The notes: generated by a model from the letters alone, not told the origin. Shown: positions 1 to 11,844, counted from the first letter of the stretch. The stretch: 64,000 nucleotides of DNA from Euglena gracilis (GCA_039621445.1 CP154957.1:13942947-14006946); one strand, 5' to 3'. Made by a program: numbers and translations.

Positions 1-1104
1 CAAGCCAGCCCGTTTACCAGCCTAATCCCGCACCCACCACAGTGTCCCCAAATGCCACCAAAGTGATTTTTCAATGAGAAGACAGCCTGGAGGGAGCATC
101 AACCCCAATTTCGGAGCTCTTTTAGCCCAGTGTGGGACAATGCTGCAAGGTGTATTTGGTTCGCAACAAGGCCTTTTCTTTGAAGGCTCCCCCGGCTGCA
201 TCCCAGGAATATCCCCATTCCTTGAAATCCCACTGCATTGCACCAGGCACCATTTTGGTGCAGTTTGTGAATCTCAGCAGTTTCTGAATGGTTGCCCATC
301 CCAAGTTCCACATGGTCTGTGGCTTTGATTTTATTTATTTATCATTGGGTCCAATTTCGATCCAGCCTTTTTCCTGCTCTTCTGCAGCTGGTGACTTCCC
401 CCATCAAGTGAAGGTCTGTTTGCAGTGCACGGAAGCTGCAAAGCTCCAGATGCTGCAGAATGCTTTTCATGGTGCACAGTACATGTGTCAAGTGCATTAT
501 CGCACACCTGTGGCTCAGTTTGGCTATGACGTTGATTATGCAACGAAAAGGCTTGAGGGCCGGATGGGTTTTCTTCTTCCACTCTTCCTCTCTCGACAGC
601 CTGGTCCAGACCTAATTTTGTTGGTTTGCAGAACAACAGAAAGCAACGGTTCCCCTAATTGAGCACTACTTGCACAACTATGATGTGTGTGCAAACCAGC
701 ATACACACAGGGATGTTCTTTCTAAATCGCCGAAAAACACATGTAGACGCAAACAAAAAGACGCGCCAAAAGCATGTTTTTTTTGTTGAATACCCTGTTT
801 TTTTGCCAAAAAAACACGTTGAAAAACAGGTTGTTTTAAAAACAATTTGTCATCCCTGCATGCACACAGTAATAATAATAATAATAACAACGAGTATTAG
901 TATTAACGATATTAATATTATTGCTTATTAACATTGTTAATAATAATAATAATTATTATTAATCAGTATATCAATATCAATAGCAATAATATTAATAATA
1001 TCAATATTGATTGGGTTTGGGTTGATGCATCTGGATTGGCAATTAAACTTGCATCAGCAACACCCTTTTTGACCTGAACCCCCCAGAAAACGAAGATTAA
1101 ACAT
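1..1104. other. Intergenic, AT-rich; no supported gene
   Basis: An open frame at 288-662 (+) has no domain I recognise and unremarkable composition, so I do not call it a gene. From about 869 to 1012 the sequence is an imperfect AAT/ATT-rich microsatellite. The rest shows no structure I can name. Confidence 0.4.
869..1012. repeat. Imperfect (AAT)n-type AT-rich microsatellite
   Basis: Repeated AATAATAAT and ATTATTAAT triplets run through this stretch with interruptions. A similar shorter AT-rich patch lies near 2655-2710. Confidence 0.7.
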
Positions 1105-1407
1105 GTGTCGTTCTCTTGCAAGAATGTGCTCAGTTCCACCCCAGAGTACATCGGCACTGAACTCTACACGACAGAGGTTGCGTACCGCAATGCTCGGCTG
1201 CTGGGCAAGGTGGAGTCAGATTGGCTTCAGACGGCCACCGCTTTCTGGATCGAGAGCCAGGGTCGACTGCCGCGGGCCGTGTCGGCCAGTGGGGCAGAAA
1301 ACCATCGGCCAAGAACGCCAATGCCCAAGGATGTGCATTGCAACCTCGTTGCCTCAAACCCTGTGCCACTGTTTCCCCATGCCCAGAGCTCCAGCAATGC
1401 TTTTTGA
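1105..1407 (+). CDS. Exon-like open frame, unknown product
   Basis: A 100-residue open frame whose first half (residues about 7-50, reading STPEYIGTELYTTEVAYRN and onward) has the amino-acid balance of real protein, unlike the surrounding low-complexity frames. It is preceded by a pyrimidine-rich stretch ending TTGCAAG near 1123, which could be a 3' splice site, so the true exon may start there and not at the ATG. It ends at a stop at 1405-1407. I recognise no domain and see no adjoining exon. It could equally be a chance open frame or a relic of an unrecognised element. Confidence 0.25.
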   Translation: MSFSCKNVLSSTPEYIGTELYTTEVAYRNARLLGKVESDWLQTATAFWIESQGRLPRAVSASGAENHRPRTPMPKDVHCNLVASNPVPLFPHAQSSSNAF

Positions 1408-3150
1408 TGGGGATTGTTGCCAGAATTTTTTGACAGAAATTGCAAAGTGGCTTTTGAAAGGCTTGAACCATCTTCTGAAAAATAGTTGGTCAATGTGATG
1501 ATGTGATGAAAATAGTTGGTGATTCTGGAACCTGAACAGTGATATTTTTGGTGCAACGGTTTGTGCAACGGTGGCAAAAAAAAATGAGGGAAGGTGGGCG
1601 ACAATCCGGGAAAATTCTTTCCAAATCCCGGTTCGGGATGCTCTGCCACCAGCCATCTGCACCTGAAGGGTCCTGCCATACCCACAGTCACTGTTGGTCA
1701 TCATCCTTCCCCAATGCCACTTGGGATCATGGATTTGTACAAGGGGAATGACATGGATTTTCTGGTGGGGGAGACCGACCGGGCTTGTTATGGAGGAGGG
1801 CGGTATGCCGAAGGGGACACAGCCTTCCCAACCAAGATGCTGCGGAGGATTAGCAGTGATTTAATTCGGATTGCTGGTTCACCCCAAGCAAATGTCATGG
1901 CGTCAAATTCTTCCAAAAAGAATTGCCCAATGTAGCAGACAAAGAATATTCTTTTGATAGTTTGAGTTTTTCGTGGAGGGTTCCCATGTCCTCCTCCAGA
2001 CTGCAGGACCCCCTTTGAAGTGGTCCGCTGAAACAAAGTTAGGCCACTTCAGCCCAGCTGGACAGAGGGAAAAGGTTTTGGTGCAAAGTGCCAAACATAT
2101 CTGGAAAGCAGGTCAAAACGATCAAGAACTGTTGTTTTTTTGTGGTTTAGGCATCCCACCTCAAAGTCTTTGCTGAGATTTCTTCAAATCTAAAAATATT
2201 TCTTTGAATTTTCGAAGAAAATGAATGTTTTTGCCCCTTTTTCGCATTGCTAAAATCTGCAATTTCCCGCTCCTCAGGCTTGCTGGACATTGACACAAAA
2301 ACGAAAACATATGCCTTTGACAAAAGTATTTCTCATCGGGGTATTCCCATTTTTTTCTCAGACTGGGCTGATAAGAAAAGTATCTCCCCCCTGACACCAG
2401 TCGTTGTTTGACAGTTTGAGCGGGCTTTCTTGATGTAGTGGCCTCAGCATCATGACTTTGGTTGAATGGAACCAGAAATGCCCCGTGCAGGTTTCTTTTG
2501 ACATATGATGGTGTACTGTGGGAGACAAAATTGCAACAGCGAACAGGTGTTGGGTGCAACCCTCCTCCTCTCTCTGTCTCCACTATGAAGAATTGCAGGA
2601 ACAACTCTCCACCGCCAAGGATACCACCGATAATATTTTAAAATACAAATTTTAAACGACACCCTAATATTATTAGTATCATCATTATTATTATCATTTA
2701 TATTGATAATAACCTTTCAATGTACACGTGAACTATTCTTTTTTTGTACTCTTCTCTGTTCTCCAAACCCTTCCCTTTTTTAGGAAGAAAATGTCGGAGG
2801 TCCAGAGACATTTGAATCATCGGGAACCAAGGCTGGTCCGTTCCATTTAAGCAAAATATGTGCTTGCAACCCCACATCATTTTGCCAGGTTCAGATTATT
2901 TGACATCTATGGAGGCTGTTTTTTCAATTCTGTTTCACCCTCGAAATTCCGCAAAGAAGCAAGAAAGAAGCCTGCCGCAGACATCCTTGTCCCTGGTATC
3001 ATTTGGCGCGACTTGACCCCCACCCCTCCCATCCCCTCCCCAACCAGCTCCCCACTGCCCCATTGCGAGGAGAGACCGGGCGTGACATGTTTATGCCCCC
3101 GCGCCGACCACTACTATGCAGTCGTGATCACACCATCGCTTGAGGTCCCT
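1408..3150. other. Intergenic; nothing recognised
   Basis: Short open frames occur on both strands but none shows a domain or conserved pattern. An AT-rich ATTATTAGTATCATCATT patch lies near 2660-2710. No repeat shared with the rest of the window was noticed. Confidence 0.4.
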
Positions 3151-3179
3151 TGTTTGAATGCAAGGTGAGGAGGAGGCTG

Positions 3180-4140
3180 TACGCAGGCTTCTTTTTAAGT
3201 CAGAATACGGGGGGTCCCACCCCGGAAGCCCGGGTATGGGTTTCGGCGCAAAGCGCCAAAAACTTTTTTTGGGAAATGCCCTCAGACGGTCCGAATTTGG
3301 GGAGTCCCCCGGGGGGGGGGGGGCCCGTGCCAGGATTTGTTGGGGGGGGAACGACCCCGGGGGTTCTTAAAAAAAGCCTGGCTGTATGGGGTTTAGGTGC
3401 AGGGGTGTCCCCCCAATCCCCCCTCCCCACCTGCCAGGGGTCCGGACTGATAGGGGAGAACCCAGGACCCCCAAAAGTTCAATTTTTCCTTCCGGCAGTT
3501 CGTGCCATTTTCTTTGCATTTTTCACAAGTTTTGCCCAAAAAGTGCCCAAAATGGCACTTTTGGCGTTTTGGGGGCACGGTCAAAGTTTTTCTGCCGGCG
3601 CTTCGCACTTGGCCGAAACAGTCACCCGGCGCACCAGTATTTAGGTGGGGTGTCCCCAGCAGGCTGTTTTTTACCAACCCCGGGGGGGGGGGAGGCGGGG
3701 TCCGGAGTGCCTGTGAGTGCCTGTCCAGGCAGGCACTACCCCCCCGGGGGGGGTCGGATTTCAGCCTGTGCCCGGGCACATTCCTTTGAAAATAGGCCAT
3801 TTTTGGCTCCCTGGCGCCTTCGGCGCCGGGGTTGTGCTAGGGCACTTTTGGCCGTGTGCCCTACCCCCCCCCCCCCCGGGGGGGGTCGGATTTGGATTTT
3901 GGTCGGATTTGGAGTGCTTGCCAAGGCAGGCACCCCCCCCCCAGGGTGGGGTCGGCACCCGACTAAAATACGGCCTGGTCCCCAGGAGGGGGGGACGCAA
4001 ATTCATTTTTTGCGGTTTTTTTCTTCATTTTTCGGTCTTGGCAATATTTGTGTTTTTTTGTGTTTTTTTTTTGTGTTTTTTTTTGCCTTCTTTTCCCGGC
4101 AGTTTTTGTATTTTTGCTGGAAGTTTTTGACTGTGAAGAA
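3180..4140. repeat. C/G-tract repeat region with small hairpins, then T-rich tract
   Basis: Long G and C homopolymers alternate with short hairpins such as CGGCGCAAAGCGCC (3244-3257) and GGCGCCTTCGGCGCC (about 3814-3828). Related hairpins recur near 18050, 18860 and 19635. The right part (4010-4140) is T-rich with repeated TTTTTTGTG. Long open frames here are proline/glycine low-complexity artefacts, so none is called coding. Confidence 0.6.
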
Positions 4141-4175
4141 TTCCTCGTTTTGGCCCCGATTTTCCTCCGATACCG

Positions 4176-4195
4176 CAGGGATTTGTGCTTATCCT
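4176..4195 (+). repeat. Left terminal inverted repeat of hAT element
   Basis: Twenty bases matching the reverse complement of 5507-5526 without mismatch. It is flanked outside by the GATACCG duplication. Confidence 0.9.
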
Positions 4196-4200
4196 GAAAT

Positions 4201-4346
4201 GGATAACTACGGATAACTACGGATAACTACGGATAAGCCCGAAACCCCCAAATACGGATAAAAACGGATAACTACGGATAACTACGGATGAGCCAAAAAG
4301 TCCAAATAAGGATAATTACGGATAACTACGGATAACTACGGATAAG
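4201..4346 (+). repeat. GGATAACTAC subterminal array, left
   Basis: Three imperfect clusters of the decamer GGATAACTAC, each ending in GGATAAG, which is the inner edge of the terminal inverted repeat. Subterminal motif arrays of this kind are usual transposase-binding regions in hAT elements; that role is inferred here. Confidence 0.75.
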
Positions 4347-4629
4347 CAAAAAATTTTGACGAATGAGGATGAGCATGAACTGCATGAAGCTTGAGTGCAC
4401 ATCCATATCCTCAACCACAGGCTCTATTCTTTCTCCGTGCCAATGGATTTCCCTCCTGAAATTGGAAGGGGCAAAGGTGGTTAAACAGCCTGGAGCAAGT
4501 GCAGCTTTGATGGAGGTTCCTGAAGATGCAGGTGTTTTGTGTTAGAAAGCATCTGGGTATCAATTCCCCCCCACAGGCCCCACGAACCCTTCTGTTGCAC
4601 AACCATCCACCCCTCGAGTGCAACTAAAA

Positions 4630-5125
4630 TTGGGTGAGATGATAGCCACCCTTCGATCCGTGCCTTGGATCGGAAGTATACAACTGTTCATGGCAGCCTG
4701 AAGGTTGGCAGTCAGTTGTATCGGTCTGTGGGCCGGGTGTTTTCAACCCACATCGCAAGCATTCGGAAATCAATCTCTGGCAAAAAAGTGTGGATTGGAA
4801 CTGATGAATAGACAGATTCACAAGGGCATGCCATTATCAATATTTTGGTTGGTTGTGGCCCAAGTTTGGGGGTTGTGGCAACTCGCACTCTGGTTTGTCA
4901 AGGGCCAAACGATGGCTTTGAGCACCGAGGTTTGTTTTCTAAGAAGAAAAGTAATGTCGTCTTTTTTCGAAGAACTTGCTAAGGAGGTCAATGAGGTTTT
5001 AAGGAGCATGAGAATTTCTGCTGGCAGGGTTGTTGCATTTGTCTCTGATGCAGCTTCTGTGCTCAAAGCAGCATATCAACCCATTTTCGCAACAATTTTC
5101 CATTTGGCAGCGTGCATCCTATAAA
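4630..5125 (+). pseudogene. hAT/DUF659-like transposase relic
   Basis: Two frames together give a recognisable transposase segment. In one frame, around 4785-4920, the peptide reads KKVWIGTDE, then an in-frame TAG, then TDSQGHAIINILVGCG. In another frame, at about 5020-5115, it reads RVVAFVSDAASVLKAAYQPI followed by FHLAACIL. The order of an aspartate-rich strand, a DSQG segment, then VAFVSDAA...KAA and a cysteine-containing helix matches DUF659 hAT transposases as I know them. The TAG falls where the family usually has tryptophan. There are at least one stop and one frameshift, and the zinc-finger and dimerisation ends are missing or unreadable. The gene is therefore dead. Its position between two hAT-like inverted repeats supports the call. 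Confidence 0.55.
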
Positions 5126-5441
5126 GGGATGGGCTGCTTTCAGTTTGGCCGGTGTCATTGATGTTAAAAACTGACAGAAGATGTTGTCTAACCTCCGGCA
5201 GGCAGCCGTTGGCATGTTCTGCAACGGTGATTGTGAACAACGGTGGATGAAAGATTAAAAACCCACACCGGACATTGTCGTTTCCATCTGCCTTGGATGC
5301 TTGTCGTTTTCTGTTTAGATTGTCATATTTCACGAAGTTTAGGCATTCCTGAGGTTTATGATGATCAACTCTCTTCATCCTTTCAATTACAGCTATTTCT
5401 AGATGGATACCCCCTGTCAGAAAGGATATTTTAGCAAATAA

Positions 5442-5488
5442 AGATAACTACGGATAACTACGGATAACTACGGATAACTACGGATAAG
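5442..5488 (+). repeat. GGATAACTAC subterminal array, right
   Basis: Four tandem copies of the same decamer found at the left end, again ending in GGATAAG and in the same orientation, not inverted. Confidence 0.75.
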
Positions 5489-5506
5489 AATTTGACCCTC
5501 CAAAAA

Positions 5507-5526
5507 AGGATAAGCACAAATCCCTG
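5507..5526 (-). repeat. Right terminal inverted repeat of hAT element
   Basis: Perfect reverse complement of 4176-4195, followed by GATACCG. Confidence 0.9.
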
Positions 5527-5533
5527 GATACCG

Positions 5534-6344
5534 AAAACTTTGTCAGTTTTTTTGTCATTTTTGCATTTTTAGGTCAACGAAATGCTTATTTTTTTGCAAA
5601 ATGAAAAAAATTCCCTGGCGCAGTTCTCTCCTGTGGTACATCCCGGGGAGGTCCTGGGGGATTTTCCATGCAAATTTGCGTGTTTTTTTTGTGTTTTTTG
5701 TCGCGTTTTTTGAGGGTCCATGTTGCATTTTCCCCCTGTGCACAATTCAGGGCAGGTCAGGTCTGGTTCATGGGGCCATTTTATGTCAATACACTCCCAG
5801 CCCCCAACCCCCTGATTTTTGGGGGTCTGGGTCGGTCAAGAAAAACTGGATTCAGAAGTGACTCACTGGATTTTTTTTTGTAGAAGCAACCCCCCCCCCT
5901 GGACCAACCGGGAAAAAATGGCAATTTTTTCCTTTTTCTTTTTCCTTCTTGTGCTTTGCACCAGTTCTTTGAGCATTTTGATCAATTTTTCCCAAGGAAT
6001 GTCCAAAGTTGCAGTGTTGTTGCCAATTTTGCAGCGAATTTTTCATTGTGTCACTGTTTGGGGGGGGGGCTCCCTCCCTCGACCTCTCCCTTCACCTGGG
6101 GTCTGGACCCCCCACCTGCCTCCATATTGAACCCTGAGTGAACCCCCCGTTTGGGATGTCCAAATCCTGGGGGGGGGGTTGGCAACTGGCAGAAAGAGGC
6201 CTCTTGGTACAATGCAATGGTCCTGAGATCGATTACCCAGATTGCATCACTTCTCAGAGGGCAGCTGGCTTTTCATTGAGCCCTTGCCCCTCCTCCGAGT
6301 TGAAAGTTGAAGTCACCCCTTCCTGGGAGTGAGCAAACAATGGT
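5534..6344. other. Intergenic; T-rich and C-tract sequence
   Basis: T-rich sequence with TTTTTTGTGTTTTTTG runs, then C-rich tracts near 5890 and 6060. No gene is supported. Confidence 0.4.
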
Positions 6345-6569
6345 GTGGTTGCGAGGCTAACCGACTTGCAAAGGTCTTACATCCGGTATATCGTGGTCTC
6401 CAACCCCTACGGTCCCACTGAGCTCTACACCATTGGAAGCACGCCGTTCCTTGTAGCCTGCACCGATTGCAGGGCCAACAAAAGCTGCATGGCTATATAT
6501 TTGCCAATGTGTAGTGTTCGCAAAAATATTTTTGGCTGCAGAGTCATTAAAGAAAATGATTCTGTTTGA
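6345..6569 (+). CDS. Exon-like open frame, unknown product
   Basis: A 74-residue frame with balanced composition (DLQRSYIRYIVVSNPYGPTELYTIGS and onward, written in full only to 20 residues: DLQRSYIRYIVVSNPYGPTE). Four cysteines lie in the second half. I recognise no family. It may be an exon, a relic of an element, or chance. Confidence 0.2.
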   Translation: MVARLTDLQRSYIRYIVVSNPYGPTELYTIGSTPFLVACTDCRANKSCMAIYLPMCSVRKNIFGCRVIKENDSV

Positions 6570-6767
6570 TAAAATGATGATTGAAATGGCCTGAGAATTG
6601 CCCAAACTGGCCTGAAATGACCACAAAATGTCTCAGAACAGTCGAAAAGGGTCGAAGGTGTTCAAAAATGGTCGACAATGCCCCTGCTGGTGCAAAGTTT
6701 CCTGAAATGAACTGGATGGGTGAGTGGCCAAACATTGCCCAAAGTCATATATCCTTTTCCACTTATG

Positions 6768-6791
6768 TGGGTGTGTGTGTGTGTGTGTGTG
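6768..6791. repeat. (GT)n microsatellite
   Basis: About eleven GT dinucleotides in a row. Confidence 0.9.
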
Positions 6792-7079
6792 TTTGGACCA
6801 CTGCAGTACAAACAAAAAAACTGCTGCCAAACTGGAAGTCACCCCAAATTGAGGAACGCCCTGTGGTGGACCTGGGGGGCAAGGAGGGCCGTGGCCGGGA
6901 TCCGCTACGTCTGCGAAACGAAGGGCGCCCAGCAGCTCCTGAAGGCCTTGGAGGGCAACAAGACGGCGGACGCGGAGTACAAGAAAGGGGCCCAACGGCG
7001 CCTGTGTGCCACACCAAGGATTGTGAGACTGGGGTTGGGGTTCCCGCATGGCAAAGGCAAAAGAATTTGGCCTGACTAA
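6790..7079 (+). CDS. Exon-like open frame, unknown product
   Basis: The frame ending at 7079 becomes protein-like after a CACTGCAG at about 6804, a plausible 3' splice acceptor. It includes the stretch RRAVAGIRYVCETKGAQQLL followed by a lysine/glutamate-rich segment and ends IWPD. It has a higher GC content than the flanks. No domain is recognised and no partner exon is identified. Confidence 0.25.
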
Positions 7080-8864
7080 GGCCCAAAATCACACCCTAGC
7101 TCTATCCAGCCATGGCGTTCAATTCCCCACCCCAGGGGGATTAAATTCAGCACTTGCCTTTTTACTTAAATGTTAAATCAATACGCCCCAAGACATCCTT
7201 TGGGGCAGTTATGGTTTTTATGGTATAAAGAATATCAATTATGTTTATTATGATGTGTTTTACTGTATTACATAATATAAAATGAAATGATATTTCATAT
7301 TATGTTGTTCAGGCCTTTGCAAGGGTTTGCAGTACCCTTGAGGGAGGGTGGATTGCACCATAGTCCAAAGGTTCTGGAAATCTTAGTGAACCCCCTCTGG
7401 GGGGGGTCAACCCAGGGATTTCTCAACCTGCTTTCTTCATTTTGTGAGTTCCCCTCTTATTTTTCCCACAATGCATTTCCTTTTTTCCTCTTTTTGTGGT
7501 CTGTTTTTTTTTGCTTTTTTTAACTTTTTTTTTCTCGGGGTCGCACCTCCTGGTTTGTCCACCCCAGTTGCCTTCCGGCAGATTGGTCCCTTGTGTGGGG
7601 GGCTTTCTGGCGCTCTTACTTTCACTTTTATTCGAGCAACTAGAGGGGGTGGTTCCCCGTTTGGCGCAGGGTGGACAGGGCCTTTACTCAGGTTCCTTTC
7701 TTTCCTCATTGCCTTTTTGCTCACACAAACGGTGCTTTTTTTGCCCCACTGTGTGCGTCAATTGTTTTGTCGTGTTTAGAAATGATTTTCTTTTTTGTTT
7801 GTATTTGTAGTGCTCTTAGAATTGCCCAAACTGGCCCTGCAGACCCGCCCCTCGTGTCGATCCTTTCGGTCCGCATGCACCCTTTTTTGCCGTTTCCTTC
7901 CCATGAACATTTTGCCTTTGTCTTGCCCACTTGGGGCATTGTTGGGTGTTTTTTGCCACTGCAGTGTTTTCCATTGGTTTTTTTGGTGCCCAAGACCTGG
8001 GCTGTGCATTTTTTGGCGCGGGTGCGCCCGGGGCATTTTTTGGCCTTAATTGGCGAACTAGCTTTTTACCCCAGCGCTGTTTGGCGATTTGCGGTTGATT
8101 TTTTGTGTGTTTTGTCGATTTTCGCAATTTGTCGCCATTGACCATTTGGGGTTTTTTGCGCATTTTTGCCCTTTTTATTCACGGGGGTTACCCACCTTGC
8201 CTTTTTATTTTGTGTATATTGGTTTTGGGGCCTTATATATTAATTTATTATATAGTTATTATGTTTATTTGCATGTTATATAATTATGTTATATTGTGTT
8301 TGTTGTTATATTTGTTGTATGCAGGAGGGTCTGGTGCTGTAATAGTTATGAAATCGTTAGTGCCGGGTTATGATATTGGTGAACCCCCTCTGTTGGGTGC
8401 AAGCTTGAAGAAATTCTTCTCCACTGACCGGTTTGCAAAGCCAAATTTTTTTTGGGACCCCCAAAACCCGCCAGCAATACCCATTTTTGGACCAATTTTG
8501 GGGGTTTTTTTTGCAACAAAGTCAGCCCAAAAAAAGCATATTAAGGTCCCCATTTCCACCTTGGCGCGCAGCGCCACACGGCACCTGGACCCTGGAGTCG
8601 TAGTCTCCTTTTTTCCAGTGTCTAGTAAAATGACTATCCAGTGAACAAAAGGACAGGAAAGGTATTAGCTCAGTTGCCATTGAGTAGGGGTTGTAGAGCG
8701 AGGCCCCTTGTTTGCGGAGACACCAGACGGAGGAGGCAAACGGTTTCACCAGGGGCTCCGGGCGTCGCCCCCTGCTGAAACCGTCAGTGTCGGTCGATTT
8801 TGTTGTAATGTTTTATTCTATTCTGTTAATTTGTATTGTATTGTGTTGTATTGCAGGGGAAGTT

Positions 8865-9296
8865 CGCTGCGCATTTTTCCGCATTTTTGTGCATTTTTTG
8901 CGCATTTTTGTCAATTTTTCAAAAATGCGCATTTTTTGCACATCCCCCCCCATTTTTGCACATTTTCCATTTTTGGGGCATTTTTTTTTGCGCATTTTTT
9001 GCCCAATTTTGCACATTTTCCATTTTTGCGCATTTTTTGCGCATTTTTTTTGCCCAATTTTGCACATTTTGCCATTTTGGTTGTTGATTATGGTGAACGG
9101 AGAGTGACGCATGCATTTTTTGGCCAAAATGCCTTCATTTCAGCTCTTTTTGGTGATTTTGGTTTAATTTTGGGTTTATTGTTGGAAATTTTTCTAAGTC
9201 CTTTTTCCCTTAGGAATGTCACAAACTCAGCGCATTTTTTGCGCATTTTTTTTGCGCATTTTTTTTGCGCATTTTTGCGCATTTTTTCCGAGGGCC
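8865..9296. repeat. TTTTTTGCGCA-type minisatellite
   Basis: The core GCGCATTTTT recurs more than fifteen times with variable spacing and variants such as TTGCACATTTTCCATTTTTG. The open frames through it are translation artefacts of the repeat. Confidence 0.75.
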
Positions 9297-9315
9297 ATCC
9301 AGCGCATCCCCCCCC

Positions 9316-9372
9316 TGTGTATTGTATTGTATTGCATTGTATTGTATTGTATTGTATTGTATTGTATTGTAT
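9316..9372. repeat. (TATTG)n pentanucleotide array
   Basis: About ten tandem copies of the pentamer, then a TATATATA run. Confidence 0.85.
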
Positions 9373-9966
9373 ATTGTTTATATATATATATATATTATAT
9401 TATGTTATGTTATATTATATTATTGCAAAACTGTTATATATTATTGTATTATATTGTGTTAATGTTGTATATATATTCTCTTGTATTGTATTTCATTGTA
9501 ATACATTATATTCTTTCATATGATCTGTCTAATATGATATGATGTGAGATACGATGTGATATGCTCTGATATATATGATATTGTATTTGCAGCACAGTGC
9601 AATATGGTGCAATGTGATGCAATATCAACAAAAGAATACAATGCATTTTTATTTATTTGAAAATTGTGCATACAATGATAAACAAGACCATCATTAAAAT
9701 TAATACAACAATGTAATAATCTGAATGGTCATAATTGTCATATTCATAATGGTGACAGCAACTCTGATATATTGTCTGTGATATTCCTTCTGCTTCTGCT
9801 GCTGCTGCTGCTGCTTCTGCTTCTTATGCATAATCTTGCACACATAGCTGGTTTGATTTTTATTTGCCGGATGCTTCCATCTCTCATGCATTCTTCCAAC
9901 GGTGATTGACAACAAGTTCTGCAGCCTGCGCTGTAGCTGCGCCGACATTCATGTCACCCCTGAGGG

Positions 9967-10251
9967 ATGGAGGACCAGGCGTCAATGGACCAAGGAACGC
10001 AACCGAGGAACTCCAGCGCTGCTGCCCCCGCAGCCGGTCACACTGAGGCCGAGCTCTTCAGAATAGCTCGTGCTCTGGCAGGGGATAACGCTCTTCCAGC
10101 TTGTTGTTCTTGTGGAGGGCGTGATGACAGGAGGATGTGCCACCCTTCCCCCCCCAAGAAGATTGGAGAGGGCCCCACCAAGGCCTCGATTGCGCCGGAG
10201 CCGCCCCGCTCTATTCTTATCAACGACTGCACAGCAAAGTTGATCAATTAA
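9967..10251 (+). CDS. Small open frame, unknown product
   Basis: A 94-residue frame starting ATG at 9967 and ending TAA, alanine- and proline-rich with a CCSCGGRDD segment near residue 47. It is the best coding candidate within several kilobases because it starts with ATG and avoids repeats. I recognise nothing in it and see no promoter or neighbour relationship. Confidence 0.25.
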   Translation: MEDQASMDQGTQPRNSSAAAPAAGHTEAELFRIARALAGDNALPACCSCGGRDDRRMCHPSPPKKIGEGPTKASIAPEPPRSILINDCTAKLIN

Positions 10252-10570
10252 CTGACTGATTTGGGTCAGCCAATTCATTCACTGGCCCTCAAAACCCGAT
10301 TAACCGATCTCCAAAAAGTTTCCCATTTGACGTAAAAACAGTGAACTAAACATTTTTCGATTTATTTTTCAACAATTTTGGCTTGGAATCCGGCCACAGA
10401 ACCAATAATTTTCCAGGAACCAAACATTTTCAAGAGTCCTGCTCCCTTCCATGTTGGGATGGTCCAACCCAGAAGTCTTCCCAAACACCCCGGCATGCCT
10501 AAAAAAAAAGCATCAACCCAAATGCCCCCCAAAAATTGAGGCTCATTGCCGAAAATTTTAACATCCATAT

Positions 10571-10641
10571 GGGGATGCTTCCGCACCGTGTGCACCGTGT
10601 GCACCGTGTGCGGCACCGTGTGCACCGTGTGAGAAGAATCA
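10571..10641 (-). repeat. CACCGTGTG array, inverted partner of 11845-12016
   Basis: Five copies of a nine-base CACCGTGTG unit between GGGGATGCTTCCG on the left and GAGAAGAATCA on the right. The same edges occur in inverse orientation at 11845-12016, so the two arrays are inverted copies of one unit. Confidence 0.75.
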
Positions 10642-10944
10642 CTCCCCAAATGCCCAGCTTTCACAAATCTTCAGGAGTGCCTCATCTTGCATTCTTATTT
10701 TAGTGTAAGCTGAGTGATGTTGAACAGCAGAGGGGGAAAGATGATTTGTTGTCCAGAGAGCAGCGTGCATCATGTTTCAGGCTGGTGTTGCCCCAGTCGG
10801 TCCATGATTGTGCGACAGGCAAGGCTGTAGATTTGAATGAGTGGGATGAACGGGCAAATCAGTGAAGGTAGATTGAATTCATCTGTTTGCAGGGTATGTT
10901 TGACAAAATATTTTGCACCACCATCATTTCGTCACCAAGCATCT

Positions 10945-11030
10945 GATGATGCTGGGCGATGCTGGGCGATGCTGGATTTTTGGAGACCAGAGGTAGGGTT
11001 CCGATGCTGGGCGATGCTGGGCGATGCCGG
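10945..11030. repeat. GATGCTGGGC decamer clusters
   Basis: Two clusters of GATGCTGGGC separated by about 28 bases. Single copies recur near 14412 and 14544 beside AT-rich sequence. Confidence 0.7.
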
Positions 11031-11844
11031 CATTTTTTTTTGCCTATTTTGAAGAATTAATCCCATATTTATGATTAATGAGCACTTTTGGCCACTTTTT
11101 CTGACTGCTTTCGGTTAATTTTGACTGCTTTTGGGCATTTTTTTTTGGCTCATTTTAAAGTACCTTTGCTGCTCTTTGAACACTTTTGGTCAATTTTCAC
11201 CATTTGTGACTGTTTTTGCCACTTTTGTCGGCTTTTGCCCATTCGCGGGTTTTAGGACTGTCAAAGGTGGGTTGCCGACCGCAGCCGACCGCAGCCGACC
11301 GCGCAACTTTTTTCTAATTGATGTCGATTTTTCAGTGAGAATGAGGAATTAGACTCATTTTTATCCCAGATTTTGAGATTTTTCTGGCTCATCTGGTTCA
11401 TGTTGTCATTTACGGCGACTTTTGGCCGCTTTTGGCCATTTTAGGTCGCCTTTGTCCCCCTTTGGCCCATTTGTCACCATAATTCACCAATTTTGACTAT
11501 TTTGACCATTTTTGGCCACTTTTTGCCCACTTCTTGTAATTTTGGGCCACTTTGTCCTGCTCTTGACCATTTTTGACCTTTTAAAGCCATTTTCGACTTT
11601 TTTTTGTTATTTTTGCCCATTTTTTTGGTCTCTTTTTGGTCCAATTTGACCATTTTGAGCATTTTGCGCCAGTTTGTTGCCAAAAGTGAACAAAAGCTGC
11701 TAAAGTGACTAAAATTGGCCAACACCAGGGCCAGTTTGGGCCATTTTTGGATTTTTGGACCACTTTGGACATTTTTTTTTGTTTTTTTCGTCAGGTCACC
11801 AGTGGTTTTGTTCTCAAGAAAAAATTTTGTTTTACACCTGATTC
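11031..11844. other. Non-coding, TTTTGGCCA-rich
   Basis: Diffuse repetition of TTTTGGCCACTTTT and related words, with a (GCCGACCGCA)3 cluster near 11276-11303. No gene is supported. Confidence 0.45.

Larger units (their letters stand above)
4176..5526. mobile_element. hAT-type DNA transposon, degraded
   Basis: Perfect 20-bp terminal inverted repeats bound this 1351-bp element: CAGGGATTTGTGCTTATCCT at 4176-4195 and its reverse complement at 5507-5526. GATACCG directly precedes (4169-4175) and follows (5527-5533) it as a target-site duplication. The family norm is 8 bp, so this is 7 bp plus one possible mismatch. CAGGG termini are typical of hAT elements, and the interior holds a DUF659-like transposase relic. 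Both subterminal zones carry arrays of GGATAACTAC in the same orientation. Removing the element leaves a continuous T-rich host sequence. It looks like an internally shortened, inactive copy. Confidence 0.85.
7080..9966. other. Long T-rich non-coding region
   Basis: No gene is supported. The region is T-rich, with many TTTTTTG runs at 7490-8200, AT-rich sequence at 8220-8330 and 9370-9560, and the repeats listed separately. Open frames are phenylalanine-rich translations of T-tracts. Confidence 0.5.

Noticed and set aside
8105-9542. Phenylalanine/histidine/tyrosine-rich open frames
   Set aside because: They are read-through of T-rich, GCGCATTTTT and TATTG repeats.
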